From Campylobacterota bacterium (GTDB taxonomy: Bacteria > Campylobacterota > Campylobacteria > Campylobacterales > Sulfurovaceae): a stretch of DNA of 6,071 bases. This document shows, in pieces, positions 1-6,071 of the stretch (position 1 is the stretch's first letter; each line of letters begins with the position of its first letter). The notes below the pieces were generated by a model, which saw nothing but the letters and a program-made list of their open reading frames with translations, was not told where the DNA came from and did no database searches. The stretch spans positions 1-6,071 of the forward strand of contig JAUVCL010000118.1 in the NCBI GenBank assembly GCA_030595845.1, written 5' to 3'. The position numbers and the translations under genes are program-made.

Positions 1-141
1 TCATTCAACAGTAAATATTTATTGGATTTTATTTCACAAATAAATAAAAATGAATTTACTATTCAATTAAATGAACCCTCTTTACCCTTTATCGTAAAAG
101 ACGATAATTTTATTACAATTATCATGCCTATAGTGGCATAA
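1..141 (+). CDS. dnaN: DNA polymerase III beta sliding clamp, C-terminal end (partial)
   Basis: This is an open frame running in from the left edge (codon 1 starts at base 1) and ending at TAA 139-141, so only the last 46 codons are visible. The residues resemble the final strand-helix-strand unit of the beta clamp third domain. There is an FNSKYLLDF segment at the start, comparable to the E. coli FNVSYVMDVL helix. A middle strand carries NEPSLPF, and the end is IIMPIVA, comparable to the E. coli clamp ending VVMPMRL. In the full family this last segment lies by the hydrophobic pocket that binds clamp-partner peptides, and the near-terminal Met-Pro belongs to that surface. The clamp encircles DNA and tethers polymerase and repair proteins. 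The gene ends 16 bases before pyrG with no terminator between, so co-transcription is likely. The call rests on a short tail, and a second clamp-like paralogue cannot be excluded. Confidence 0.75.
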   Translation, partial: SFNSKYLLDFISQINKNEFTIQLNEPSLPFIVKDDNFITIIMPIVA

Positions 142-157
142 AAGGAAACAACGAACT

Positions 158-1798
158 ATGAGTGAGAATTCAACAAAATATATTTTTGTTACTGGTGGGG
201 TACTTTCTTCTTTAGGAAAAGGTATTACTGCTGCAAGTGTAGGAACATTATTAAAACATACAGGACAACGAGTAGGTGTTCTTAAATTAGATCCCTATAT
301 CAATGTCGATCCAGGTACCATGTCACCACTTGAGCATGGTGAAGTATTTGTAACCAAAGATGGAGCAGAAACAGATCTTGATTTAGGTCACTATGAAAGA
401 TTTTTAGATACATCTCTAACACAAAATAACAACTTTACAACCGGTTTGGTCTATAAGACTGTTATTGAGAATGAACGTAAAGGTAAATACCTTGGAAAAA
501 CCATTCAAGTTGTTCCTCACATCGTTAATGAAATAAAAGAACGTATTATTCGTGCAGGTGAAGGTAGAGATATCCTTATCGTAGAACTTGGTGGTACTAC
601 TGGAGATATAGAAGGTTTGCCTTTCTTAGAAACCATCCGTCAAATGAAACATGAATTTGGCAAAAAACAAGTGATGAATATACATGTGACACTTTTACCT
701 TATATCAAAGCCGCAGGGGAACTTAAAACAAAACCTACACAGCATTCTGTGCAAGAACTTAGACGTATAGGTATTGCTCCTCATATGCTTGTTTTAAGAG
801 CTGAAGTACCTGTTTCTTCAGAGATCAAACGTAAGATTGCTTACTCTTGTGATGTAGAAGAAGAATCAGTAATCGTTGCGGCAGATGCACCAACTATCTA
901 TCAAGTACCTTTGAACTTTTTAGATCAAGATATGTTAACACCTATTTGTAAACAACTTGAACTTGATGAGTGTGCACCAAAGATGGATGAATGGTCAAGT
1001 TTGGTACATAAGATCCTTATGCCAAGTTCTGAAATGAAAATAGCATTTGTCGGTAAATATTTGGATTTAAAAGAATCATACAAATCACTTACAGAAGCAC
1101 TTATTCATGCGGGTGCACATCTTGATACAAGAGTAAACATTAAATGGGTTGACTCTGAAAAAGTAGATGAAGATGGTGCACAAAAATATTTGAATGACTG
1201 TGATGGTATTTTAGTTGCAGGCGGTTTTGGTCAACGTGGAGTTGAAGGTAAAATACTAGCCATTCAATATGCAAGAGAAGAAAATATACCTTTTTTGGGT
1301 ATTTGTCTTGGTATGCAACTTGCTATGATTGAGTTTGCTAGAAATGTATTGGGGCTTGAAGAGGCAAACTCTATTGAATTTGATGAAAATACAGTAGATC
1401 CTCTCATTTATCTTATAGATGAATTTATAGACGCTTCGGGTTCTAAACAAATAAGAACAAAGACATCTCCTATGGGTGGAACGATGCGTCTTGGTGAGTA
1501 TGAATGTGAAACAAAAGAAGGTTCAAATCTTAGAAATGCCTATGATGCACCAATGATTTTTGAAAGACACAGACATCGATATGAAGCTAACCCTGTCTAT
1601 AGAGAAGCACTTGAAGCCAATGGTATGGATATTACAGGTGAATCTAAAGGACTTATTGAAGCTGTGGAAGTAATAGATCATCCATGGTTTTTGGGTGTAC
1701 AATTTCACCCGGAATTCACATCAAGACTCCAAAATGTGAATCCTGCTATTTTATCTTTTGTAGAAGCATCATTCAAACATAAAAATATAGATGCATAA
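158..1798 (+). CDS. pyrG: CTP synthase (glutamine-hydrolysing)
   Basis: This cytosolic enzyme converts UTP to CTP using ATP and ammonia drawn from glutamine, the last step of pyrimidine nucleotide synthesis. The 546 residues match the usual length (E. coli about 545) and both domains are complete. The N-terminal amidoligase domain (about 1-270) has the P-loop-like SSLGKG with Lys21, the KLDPYINVDPGTMSP block (43-57), and TDLDLGHYERF (72-82) with Asp75 as a probable Mg-binding residue. The class I glutaminase domain (about 293-540) has the GGFG oxyanion loop (355-358), nucleophile Cys383 in GICLGMQ, and His517 and Glu519 in QFHPEF completing the triad. The ATG at 158 follows an AAGGA at 142-146 with an 11-base gap, and the N-terminus aligns with the family. 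No leader attenuator is possible in the 16-base spacer. The stop codon overlaps the start of recJ. Nothing looks degraded. Confidence 0.98.
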   Translation: MSENSTKYIFVTGGVLSSLGKGITAASVGTLLKHTGQRVGVLKLDPYINVDPGTMSPLEHGEVFVTKDGAETDLDLGHYERFLDTSLTQNNNFTTGLVYKTVIENERKGKYLGKTIQVVPHIVNEIKERIIRAGEGRDILIVELGGTTGDIEGLPFLETIRQMKHEFGKKQVMNIHVTLLPYIKAAGELKTKPTQHSVQELRRIGIAPHMLVLRAEVPVSSEIKRKIAYSCDVEEESVIVAADAPTIYQVPLNFLDQDMLTPICKQLELDECAPKMDEWSSLVHKILMPSSEMKIAFVGKYLDLKESYKSLTEALIHAGAHLDTRVNIKWVDSEKVDEDGAQKYLNDCDGILVAGGFGQRGVEGKILAIQYAREENIPFLGICLGMQLAMIEFARNVLGLEEANSIEFDENTVDPLIYLIDEFIDASGSKQIRTKTSPMGGTMRLGEYECETKEGSNLRNAYDAPMIFERHRHRYEANPVYREALEANGMDITGESKGLIEAVEVIDHPWFLGVQFHPEFTSRLQNVNPAILSFVEASFKHKNIDA

Positions 1799-1820
1799 AA
1801 CATTAACGCTTTATGCGTTA
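1790..1820 (+). promoter_or_regulatory. Alternative hairpins over the pyrG stop and recJ start
   Basis: Two inverted repeats overlap at the gene junction. The first pairs 1793-1799 (GCATAAA) with 1810-1816 (TTTATGC), perfect over 7 bp. It extends through a T-G wobble and an A-T pair to 1791 and 1818, so the recJ ATG would sit in the stem. The second pairs 1804-1809 (TAACGC) with 1815-1820 (GCGTTA), perfect over 6 bp with a 5-base loop. It shares bases with the first, so only one can form at a time, and the second leaves the ATG free. A ribosome finishing pyrG would melt the first. A role in coupling recJ translation to pyrG is inference; the repeats themselves are seen directly. Confidence 0.3.
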
Positions 1821-3371
1821 GACAATCTTTTACAAGAACGTTTTAAAGAGGGTTTTCTCTCTTTAAAAGATCTTCCCCAACCTTCCTCTTTTAAAGATAT
1901 GGACAAAGCGACCGAGCGTATCGTCAAAGCCATACAAAATAAAGAAAAAATCACCATTATTGGTGACTATGATGTGGATGGAGTGACTTCTACCACACTT
2001 ATGAAACTTTTTTTTGAAGAGATCGATTATCCTATAGAGTGGATCATACCCAATCGTTTTAGAGACGGGTATGGACTTTCATCAAATATTATACCCCGTA
2101 TACTTGGAACAGATTTGGCAATCACTGTAGACAATGGCATCTCTGCAGTTTATGCCGCTAAACTGTGTAAAGATGAGGGGATAGAACTTATTATTACAGA
2201 TCATCATTTATTGGCACCCGAAGTACCTGAATGTTTTGCGATCATAGATCAAAAACAAGAGGAGTGTACTTTTCCTTACGCAGATGTGTGTGGTGCACAA
2301 ATTGCCTGGTATCTCATTGCTTCACTTAAAAATGCACTGAAGATAAAAGTCAATATGATGTCTTATATGGAACTGGTTTCTATTGCTATTATTGCAGATA
2401 TGATGCCACTTCAACATATAAACAGAGCGATGGTCGAAGCGGGGATACAGGCACTTAACAAAAGTAGCAAACCTGCCATACGGGCTTTTTTGGAACATAC
2501 ACAAAAAGAGGCACTTAATGCTGAAGATATAGGCTTTTTCTTGGCGCCTTTACTTAATGCTGCGGGACGTATGGAGGATGCATCTTTTTCAGTAGAGTTT
2601 TTAACTTCTACAAACATATATGATGCCAGAGTAAGGTTGGGACGTTTAGTAGATTTTAACAATGCAAGAAAAGCCACAGAACAAGAGATCACTACCAAAG
2701 CTTTAGCGCAAGTAAATTCTGATGATCACGTGATCGTTGTAGAGGGCGAGGAGTGGCATGAGGGTGTGGTAGGTATTGTTGCAGCAAGAGTAGCGCGACA
2801 GCATGAAAAACCTTGTATTATTTTAAGTAACAATGGAGAGGGTTTACTTAAAGGAAGTGGTAGAAGTTTTGGAGAGTGTGATCTATTTGGTATTACAGAT
2901 AGCTGTAGAAGCCATTTAGAGAAGTTTGGTGGACATCAGGCAGCTATAGGGTTGTCTTTAAGATTTGAGAGCTTGAATGCCTTTAAAAAACAACTCCAGG
3001 AAAATTATCTTAAGGGTAATTATGTCAAAGAGACGCATGACCCTGATATCGTAGGAGCACTCTCTTTTGCAGAGGTCTCTTTTGAACTTACAAAACTGGT
3101 ACAAAAATACGAACCTTACGGACAGGGAAATCCTACACCAAAGTTCATAAGTAAGAACGTAGAGATACTCCAAGCAGACAGTATGGGAAAAGAGGGTGAA
3201 CACCTACGCTTCTCTTTTGTACAAGAGGGGTTAGTAATGGCAGGTGTACAGTTTAAAACCCGCGAAGTCTATGAAGTAGGTTCAAGGGTTGATGTGGTCT
3301 ACACTGTAAATGAAAATCATTTTAGAGGGAAGGTTACTTTGCAGTTGATGGTGGATAAAATAATTAGATGA
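1791..3371 (+). CDS. recJ: Single-stranded-DNA-specific 5'-3' exonuclease RecJ
   Basis: RecJ degrades single-stranded DNA 5' to 3' in recombination, mismatch and base-excision repair, using metal ions bound by a DHH phosphoesterase core. The 526 residues are shorter than E. coli RecJ (about 577) but carry all the expected blocks. Motif I is GDYDVDG (58-64) with Asp59, Asp61 and Asp63. Motif II is VDNG (113-116) and motif III is Asp137-His138-His139. Motif IV is in ADMMPL (from 202), followed by NAAGRM (256-261). The DHHA1 domain shows EWHEGVVG (321-328), GSGRS (355-359) and FGGH (379-382). EPYGQGNP (441-448) opens the C-terminal OB-like DNA-binding part. The ATG overlaps the pyrG stop by 8 bases. 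No Shine-Dalgarno sequence precedes it, so translation probably depends on ribosomes arriving from pyrG. A later start would trim the N-terminal helix ahead of motif I. Confidence 0.96.
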   Translation: MHKTLTLYALDNLLQERFKEGFLSLKDLPQPSSFKDMDKATERIVKAIQNKEKITIIGDYDVDGVTSTTLMKLFFEEIDYPIEWIIPNRFRDGYGLSSNIIPRILGTDLAITVDNGISAVYAAKLCKDEGIELIITDHHLLAPEVPECFAIIDQKQEECTFPYADVCGAQIAWYLIASLKNALKIKVNMMSYMELVSIAIIADMMPLQHINRAMVEAGIQALNKSSKPAIRAFLEHTQKEALNAEDIGFFLAPLLNAAGRMEDASFSVEFLTSTNIYDARVRLGRLVDFNNARKATEQEITTKALAQVNSDDHVIVVEGEEWHEGVVGIVAARVARQHEKPCIILSNNGEGLLKGSGRSFGECDLFGITDSCRSHLEKFGGHQAAIGLSLRFESLNAFKKQLQENYLKGNYVKETHDPDIVGALSFAEVSFELTKLVQKYEPYGQGNPTPKFISKNVEILQADSMGKEGEHLRFSFVQEGLVMAGVQFKTREVYEVGSRVDVVYTVNENHFRGKVTLQLMVDKIIR

Positions 3372-3384
3372 GAAGTAACATCAT

Positions 3385-3412
3385 TTGAGTTCAAATGTTA
3401 ACTTGAACTCAA
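3385..3412. terminator. Inverted repeat between converging recJ and nifU, possible bidirectional terminator
   Basis: TTGAGTTCAA at 3385-3394 and TTGAACTCAA at 3403-3412 are exact reverse complements, giving a 10-bp stem with an 8-base loop. It lies in the 58-base gap between the stop codons of recJ and nifU, where a shared terminator would be expected. Against a classical intrinsic terminator, only three of ten pairs are G-C and neither side has a run of T. Each arm is itself nearly palindromic, so a protein-binding site is an alternative. The repeat is certain; the function is inferred from its position. Confidence 0.4.
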
Positions 3413-3429
3413 TAACGGGGAAAGAAGAA

Positions 3430-4404
3430 TTAGATAGGTAAAACACGAATATTATCGCTAAGTTTTTCTTTTAAAATATTTTCAATAGCAAAAAGTGTAC
3501 CGGTATCTGCTGAGGCACATCCATTACATGCACCTAAGTAACGGATGTAAATGTCAAAGTTTTCACCATTTTCTTTAATGTCTAAAATTTCCATATCGCC
3601 ACCATCCATCACCAGCATTTGACGGATGTTTTCATCTATGACTTTATCGACAGCTTTAATACGTTGAACAATAGTCATTTTTACAAAGTCTACAGAGGTG
3701 CCGCTATCATTTCCAAGTGTGGCACCAGCAGACATTTTTTCTTTTTCATATTCATCTAAAAGATCTACAAGATAAACGTCTTTCTCTTCATGACCACCAG
3801 GACGGATACATGATTTACAAAATCCACCGGCTTTGGTGTAGTCTGTTATCTGCTCTATAGTAGTAAGGTCATTGAGACGAATCACTTCTTGAAGCGTAGA
3901 GAGGGTGACTCTTGCACATTCACATACGATCACTTCTTCTTCGAAGCTCTCCATATCTACACCTTTATATTGTGCAGCAGCTTTTTTGATTACATCATAT
4001 GCCATGACTGAACAGTGCATTTTTTGAGGTGGAACAGCAGGAGTATCAGGTGTGTCACGCATAGCAAGTTCTACATCAATGTTTGTGATCTTAACGGCTT
4101 CATCAACCGTTTTGTCTTTACAAAGTTCAGCCATAGTGTCTGAAGATGCAATGGCAGTACCACAACCAAAACTCTTAAATTTTGAAGAGAGGATCTTGTC
4201 TGTTTTAGGATCAACTGCCCAGTAAAGACGTACAGCATCTCCACAACTCTCTGCACCAAAGTCAGCAACGATGAGTTTTGCATTCATATCATTTGCTTGT
4301 TCTTCTGTTATCTCACCCATGTTCTGTGGGTTATTCATAAGGTTTGTTACCTTGTTACTGTACTCATCCCAGATGGTACCGCCAACTAAACTATCTATTC
4401 CCAT
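3430..4404 (-). CDS. nifU: Three-domain NifU iron-sulfur cluster scaffold
   Basis: NifU is the cytosolic scaffold on which Fe-S clusters are built, with sulfur from the desulfurase NifS, and then passed to target proteins. All three domains of the 324-residue protein are intact. The IscU-like domain (about 10-145) has the three cluster cysteines: Cys54 in ESCGD (with Asp56), Cys81 in FGCGTAIASSD, and Cys131 in KMHCSV, preceded by a VPPQK segment like the IscU LPPVK loop. The central ferredoxin-like [2Fe-2S] domain has Cys161-x-Cys163 and Cys196-x-x-Cys199. After a linker (about 220-238), the Nfu domain carries Cys293-x-x-Cys296 near the C-terminus. The ATG at 4404 has AAGGA (4415-4411) six bases ahead. 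It lies downstream of nifS on the same strand. In Campylobacterota this NIF-type pair serves general Fe-S assembly, so nitrogen fixation need not be implied. Confidence 0.97.
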   Translation of the reverse strand: MGIDSLVGGTIWDEYSNKVTNLMNNPQNMGEITEEQANDMNAKLIVADFGAESCGDAVRLYWAVDPKTDKILSSKFKSFGCGTAIASSDTMAELCKDKTVDEAVKITNIDVELAMRDTPDTPAVPPQKMHCSVMAYDVIKKAAAQYKGVDMESFEEEVIVCECARVTLSTLQEVIRLNDLTTIEQITDYTKAGGFCKSCIRPGGHEEKDVYLVDLLDEYEKEKMSAGATLGNDSGTSVDFVKMTIVQRIKAVDKVIDENIRQMLVMDGGDMEILDIKENGENFDIYIRYLGACNGCASADTGTLFAIENILKEKLSDNIRVLPI

Positions 4405-4451
4405 TTTATATCCTTTATATATCTATTATTCAATTAAATTCAAATAGGTAC

Positions 4452-4496
4452 CCACAAGGGGCACCTCTACGATTGTGTAGGGGTAATCCCTTGTGG
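4452..4496. repeat. Long hairpin in the nifS-nifU spacer
   Basis: CCACAAGGG (4452-4460) and CCCTTGTGG (4488-4496) are exact reverse complements. Nested inside, 4463-4470 pairs with 4477-4484 over 8 positions around a six-base loop, with one imperfect pair. The whole forms one interrupted hairpin of about 45 bases in the 101-base spacer. On the minus strand, where nifS and nifU are transcribed, the imperfect pair is C-A; on the plus strand it is U-G, so the plus-strand RNA would fold better. No clean T run follows on either side, so a simple intrinsic terminator is not well supported. Possible roles are partial termination or mRNA processing that sets the NifS to NifU ratio, or a small dispersed repeat. 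Only the structure is seen directly. Confidence 0.55.
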
Positions 4497-4505
4497 TTGC
4501 CTTAA

Positions 4506-5708
4506 CTAATGATGTACATCTAAGCCTGATTCATGACCTTCTGGAGCATAAGCATAAGAGCTAGAGATACCTCTAAGTCTAAGGACTGCAGCGTGTACTA
4601 CTCTCAGTGTATAATCTAACTCTTCTTGTGTGGTATAACGGCTGAATGAAAAACGTATCGCTGTATGCGCTAAGTCTTCTGCTGCACCGATAGCTTCCAT
4701 GACTGAGTTAGCTTCCAAGTCTTCAGAGGCACAGGCAGATCCTGTACTTGCCCCTATACCTGCACGGTTTAAGTCCCATAACATAGACTCACCCTCAATC
4801 CCTCTAAATGAGATAAGGATGGTATTAGGTGTTCTTTTAGCTCTAGGCGTCACGACAAAGGTATCTTCTATTTTGAGAAGTTCATCTTCGAAGGCATCTC
4901 TCATCTCTCTAATATTTGTCATTTCAAAATCCAGTGCTTCAACAGCAGATTCTATGGCTTTACCCATACCTACAATACCAGCTACATTAAGCGTACCAGA
5001 ACGGAAACCACCCATTTGAGAGCCGCCATGAAGTAAAGGCATAAGCTCTTTACCTTTTTTCAGATAAAGTGCTCCCACACCTTTAGGTCCGTGAAATTTG
5101 TGTGCTGAGAAAGTAAGATAGTCAACATTAAATGACTGTACATCTACAGGAAGTTTACCTATGGCTTGTACGGCATCTGTATGAAAAAGTACAGCATGCT
5201 CTTTACAAATAGCACCGATCTCTTCTACGGGGAAGATGGCACCTGTTTCATTGTTTGCCCACATGATTGAAACCAATGCAGTTTTATCAGTCATGTTGTC
5301 TTTTACTGCCTGTACATCTACTATACCTTCATGGTTAATAGGTAAATAAGTCACTTTACATCCCATACTCTCTATCCATTTTGCTGTAGCAATAACAGAG
5401 GGATGTTCAACTTCAGAGATCATGATATGGTTCTTTTTGCCTGTAAGTATATACTCAAAATAGATGGATTTTAGTACCCAGTTATTACTCTCTGTTGCAC
5501 AAGAAGTGATGACCACAGAGTCTTCTCTGTCTGCATTAATTCCTGCATAGATCTTTTCCATCGCAGATTTAATACCAGGGTGTGTATCTGATGCAAATGC
5601 ATGTAGTGAGTTAGGGTTACCGTATTTTTGTACAAAATAGGGTTCCATGGCTTCGTAGACATGGGGGTCAACGATAGTGGTTGCGTTATTATCTAAATAA
5701 ACGTTCAT
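4506..5708 (-). CDS. nifS: Cysteine desulfurase (NifS/IscS family)
   Basis: This PLP enzyme removes sulfur from L-cysteine, giving alanine and an enzyme-bound persulfide that supplies NifU and possibly tRNA thiolation. The 400 residues show a complete class V aminotransferase fold. DNNATT is at 6-11 and ATESNN at 71-76, with His102 in EVEHPSV. Asn153 in NNETG, and Asp178 and Gln181 in HTDAVQ, are expected to contact PLP. The Schiff-base Lys204 is in SAHKFHGPKG and the persulfide Cys326 in TGSACAS. The long loop around Cys326 is of group I (NifS/IscS) type rather than SufS type. The C-terminus ends in DVHH, reminiscent of the E. coli IscS tail that contacts IscU. The ATG at 5708 follows AGAAGGA (5720-5714) by five bases. 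It is first in a nifS-nifU unit with a 101-base spacer. Upstream lies a likely promoter and operator. Confidence 0.97.
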   Translation of the reverse strand: MNVYLDNNATTIVDPHVYEAMEPYFVQKYGNPNSLHAFASDTHPGIKSAMEKIYAGINADREDSVVITSCATESNNWVLKSIYFEYILTGKKNHIMISEVEHPSVIATAKWIESMGCKVTYLPINHEGIVDVQAVKDNMTDKTALVSIMWANNETGAIFPVEEIGAICKEHAVLFHTDAVQAIGKLPVDVQSFNVDYLTFSAHKFHGPKGVGALYLKKGKELMPLLHGGSQMGGFRSGTLNVAGIVGMGKAIESAVEALDFEMTNIREMRDAFEDELLKIEDTFVVTPRAKRTPNTILISFRGIEGESMLWDLNRAGIGASTGSACASEDLEANSVMEAIGAAEDLAHTAIRFSFSRYTTQEELDYTLRVVHAAVLRLRGISSSYAYAPEGHESGLDVHH

Positions 5709-5733
5709 AAATTTCCTTCTGATAACGAGTATT

Positions 5734-5739
5734 ATTCTA
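5734..5739 (-). promoter_or_regulatory. Probable -10 element for nifS
   Basis: Read on the minus strand from 5739 to 5734 this is TAGAAT, five of six matches to TATAAT. Transcription would begin near 5727, leaving a leader of about 20 bases that still contains the AGAAGGA ribosome site. A -35 match at normal spacing is poor, which is common in AT-rich Campylobacterota promoters. It abuts the inverted repeat at 5739-5763, as expected for a regulated promoter. It was identified by eye only. Confidence 0.35.
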
Positions 5740-5763
5740 ATTAAGACCTTTTTTGTCCTAATT
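5739..5763. promoter_or_regulatory. Candidate operator of nifS, 25-bp inverted repeat
   Basis: The arms AATTAAGAC (5739-5747) and GTCCTAATT (5755-5763) match as reverse complements at eight of nine positions around a seven-base spacer. They sit just upstream of the probable nifS -10. The GAC-N7-GTC core and 25-bp span equal the geometry of the E. coli IscR type 1 site, although the flanking bases do not follow that consensus. An Rrf2-family Fe-S sensor is therefore a reasonable but unproven candidate for the binding protein. The symmetry is observed; the regulator is inferred. Confidence 0.4.
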
Positions 5764-5789
5764 GGTTTTAGGCATATTACGCTCTTATT

Positions 5790-5819
5790 CTTAAAGTAAC
5801 ATAAAATGTTGTTTTAAAG
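5790..5819. repeat. Imperfect inverted repeat in the divergent spacer
   Basis: A perfect AACAT-AAA-ATGTT palindrome at 5798-5810 is flanked by CTTAAAG on the left and TTTTAAAG on the right. This extends the symmetry to about 30 bases with one gap and a mismatch. It lies about 30 bases beyond the nifS operator candidate, between the two divergent genes. In DNA this AT-rich such symmetry can arise by chance, so this is a weak protein-site candidate. Confidence 0.2.
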
Positions 5820-5836
5820 AGGAGTACTTTACTCCT
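5820..5836. promoter_or_regulatory. Perfect 7-bp inverted repeat upstream of the partial secreted gene
   Basis: AGGAGTA (5820-5826) and TACTCCT (5830-5836) are exact reverse complements separated by three bases. Relative to the predicted start point near 5887 for the plus-strand gene, the site spans about -67 to -51, where an activator often binds. No T run follows on either side, so a terminator is unlikely. The function is inferred from position only. Confidence 0.3.
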
Positions 5837-5852
5837 AATTAAGCTATAGCGG

Positions 5853-5880
5853 TTGAAGTGATAGGGCAGTATGCTATACT
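5853..5880 (+). promoter_or_regulatory. Sigma-70-type promoter for the partial gene at 5934
   Basis: TTGAAG at 5853-5858 is followed 16 bases later by TATACT at 5875-5880 (five of six matches to TATAAT). A TG at 5872-5873 gives an extended -10. The start point would be near 5887, leaving a leader of about 47 bases. A second AT-rich block with TATAAA at 5905-5910 is a less likely alternative, because it has no matching -35. Confidence 0.5.
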
Positions 5881-5933
5881 ATATAAATATTTATTTGAAA
5901 AAGTTATAAAATAAGTCACTGAGGATCAATAGT

Positions 5934-6071
5934 ATGAGAGTCATATATGTAAGTATCATATGTTTCCTGACATTTCTTGAAGCAGGACAAAGAGAACTTA
6001 TACCGCATTCAAAAACAGAGTTTAGCTATATCAATAAAAATGGTAAATTATTTGAGTTTGATCTAAAGGGT
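5934..6071 (+). CDS. Hypothetical secreted protein, N-terminal part (partial)
   Basis: The ATG at 5934 opens a frame that stays open to the window edge, giving 46 codons. GAGGA at 5921-5925 lies eight bases ahead of it, a good ribosome site that fixes the start. Residues 1-17 look like a Sec signal peptide: Arg2, then a hydrophobic stretch (about 3-15) ending in LEA, with cleavage probable after Ala17. Cys10 is too early and lacks a lipobox, so a lipoprotein is unlikely. The mature start is polar (QRELIPHSKTEFSY) and runs into NKNGKLFEFDLKG, which suggests a beta-rich periplasmic or surface domain. I do not recognise the family. It is transcribed away from nifS, with its own promoter, so a shared job with Fe-S assembly is not implied. 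Confidence 0.65.
   Translation, partial: MRVIYVSIICFLTFLEAGQRELIPHSKTEFSYINKNGKLFEFDLKG

Noticed and set aside
2411..2698. 95-codon open frame on the minus strand inside recJ
   Set aside because: It is antisense to the conserved ADMMPL to NAAGRM part of RecJ and has no ribosome site or family resemblance that I can see.
4071..4283. 70-codon minus-strand frame inside nifU
   Set aside because: It is an alternate frame of the IscU-like domain, whose cysteine motifs are intact in the main frame.
4415..4443. TTGAAT with TATATA 16 bases on (minus strand), a possible separate nifU promoter
   Set aside because: The start point would fall at or after the ribosome site, leaving almost no leader. The match is expected by chance in DNA this AT-rich.
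4699..5019. 106-codon open frame on the plus strand inside nifS
   Set aside because: It lies fully antisense to strongly conserved nifS sequence including the active-site loop, and its product has low-complexity Ser/Ala/Ile content and no recognisable motif.
3430..5708. nifS and nifU as evidence of a nitrogen-fixation island
   Set aside because: No nitrogenase structural or cofactor genes are present, and this pair is the housekeeping Fe-S system in Campylobacterota.
5720..5737. GATAAC and ATTATTC resembling a Fur box upstream of nifS
   Set aside because: The halves do not form the 7-1-7 inverted repeat of known Fur sites, and too many positions differ.

Overview
The window looks like ordinary chromosomal DNA from a Campylobacterota (epsilonproteobacterial) genome. 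It is AT-rich and tightly packed. Two gene pairs point that way: pyrG followed directly by recJ, and a cysteine desulfurase followed by a three-domain NifU scaffold. As I recall, both pairs occur in Campylobacter and Helicobacter. A free-living relative such as Sulfurovum or Sulfurimonas is plausible, but the genus cannot be fixed from the sequence alone.

Layout. Bases 1-141 are the last 46 codons of a plus-strand gene whose C-terminus resembles the DNA polymerase III beta clamp (dnaN). Sixteen bases later comes complete pyrG (158-1798, CTP synthase). Its stop codon lies inside the start of recJ (1791-3371, single-strand 5'-3' exonuclease). These three genes look like one plus-strand transcription unit linking clamp, CTP supply and DNA repair. 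On the minus strand, converging on recJ, are nifS (5708-4506) and then nifU (4404-3430), the sulfur donor and scaffold for Fe-S cluster assembly. A short gap with a perfect 10-bp inverted repeat separates the two units at 3385-3412. A 101-base spacer between nifS and nifU holds a long, strong hairpin (4452-4496).

The 225-base region 5709-5933 is divergent. It lies between nifS on the minus strand and a new plus-strand gene starting at 5934, of which only 46 codons are visible; these include a probable Sec signal peptide. The region holds a likely nifS promoter overlapped by a 25-bp inverted repeat with a GAC-N7-GTC core, two further inverted repeats, and an extended -10 promoter facing the partial secreted gene.

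No mobile element, CRISPR array, tRNA or rRNA was seen, and nothing here amounts to a new multigene system. The points most worth a second look are regulatory or positional: the clamp-like gene next to pyrG, the nifS operator candidate, the nifS-nifU hairpin, and the paired alternative hairpins over the recJ start codon.
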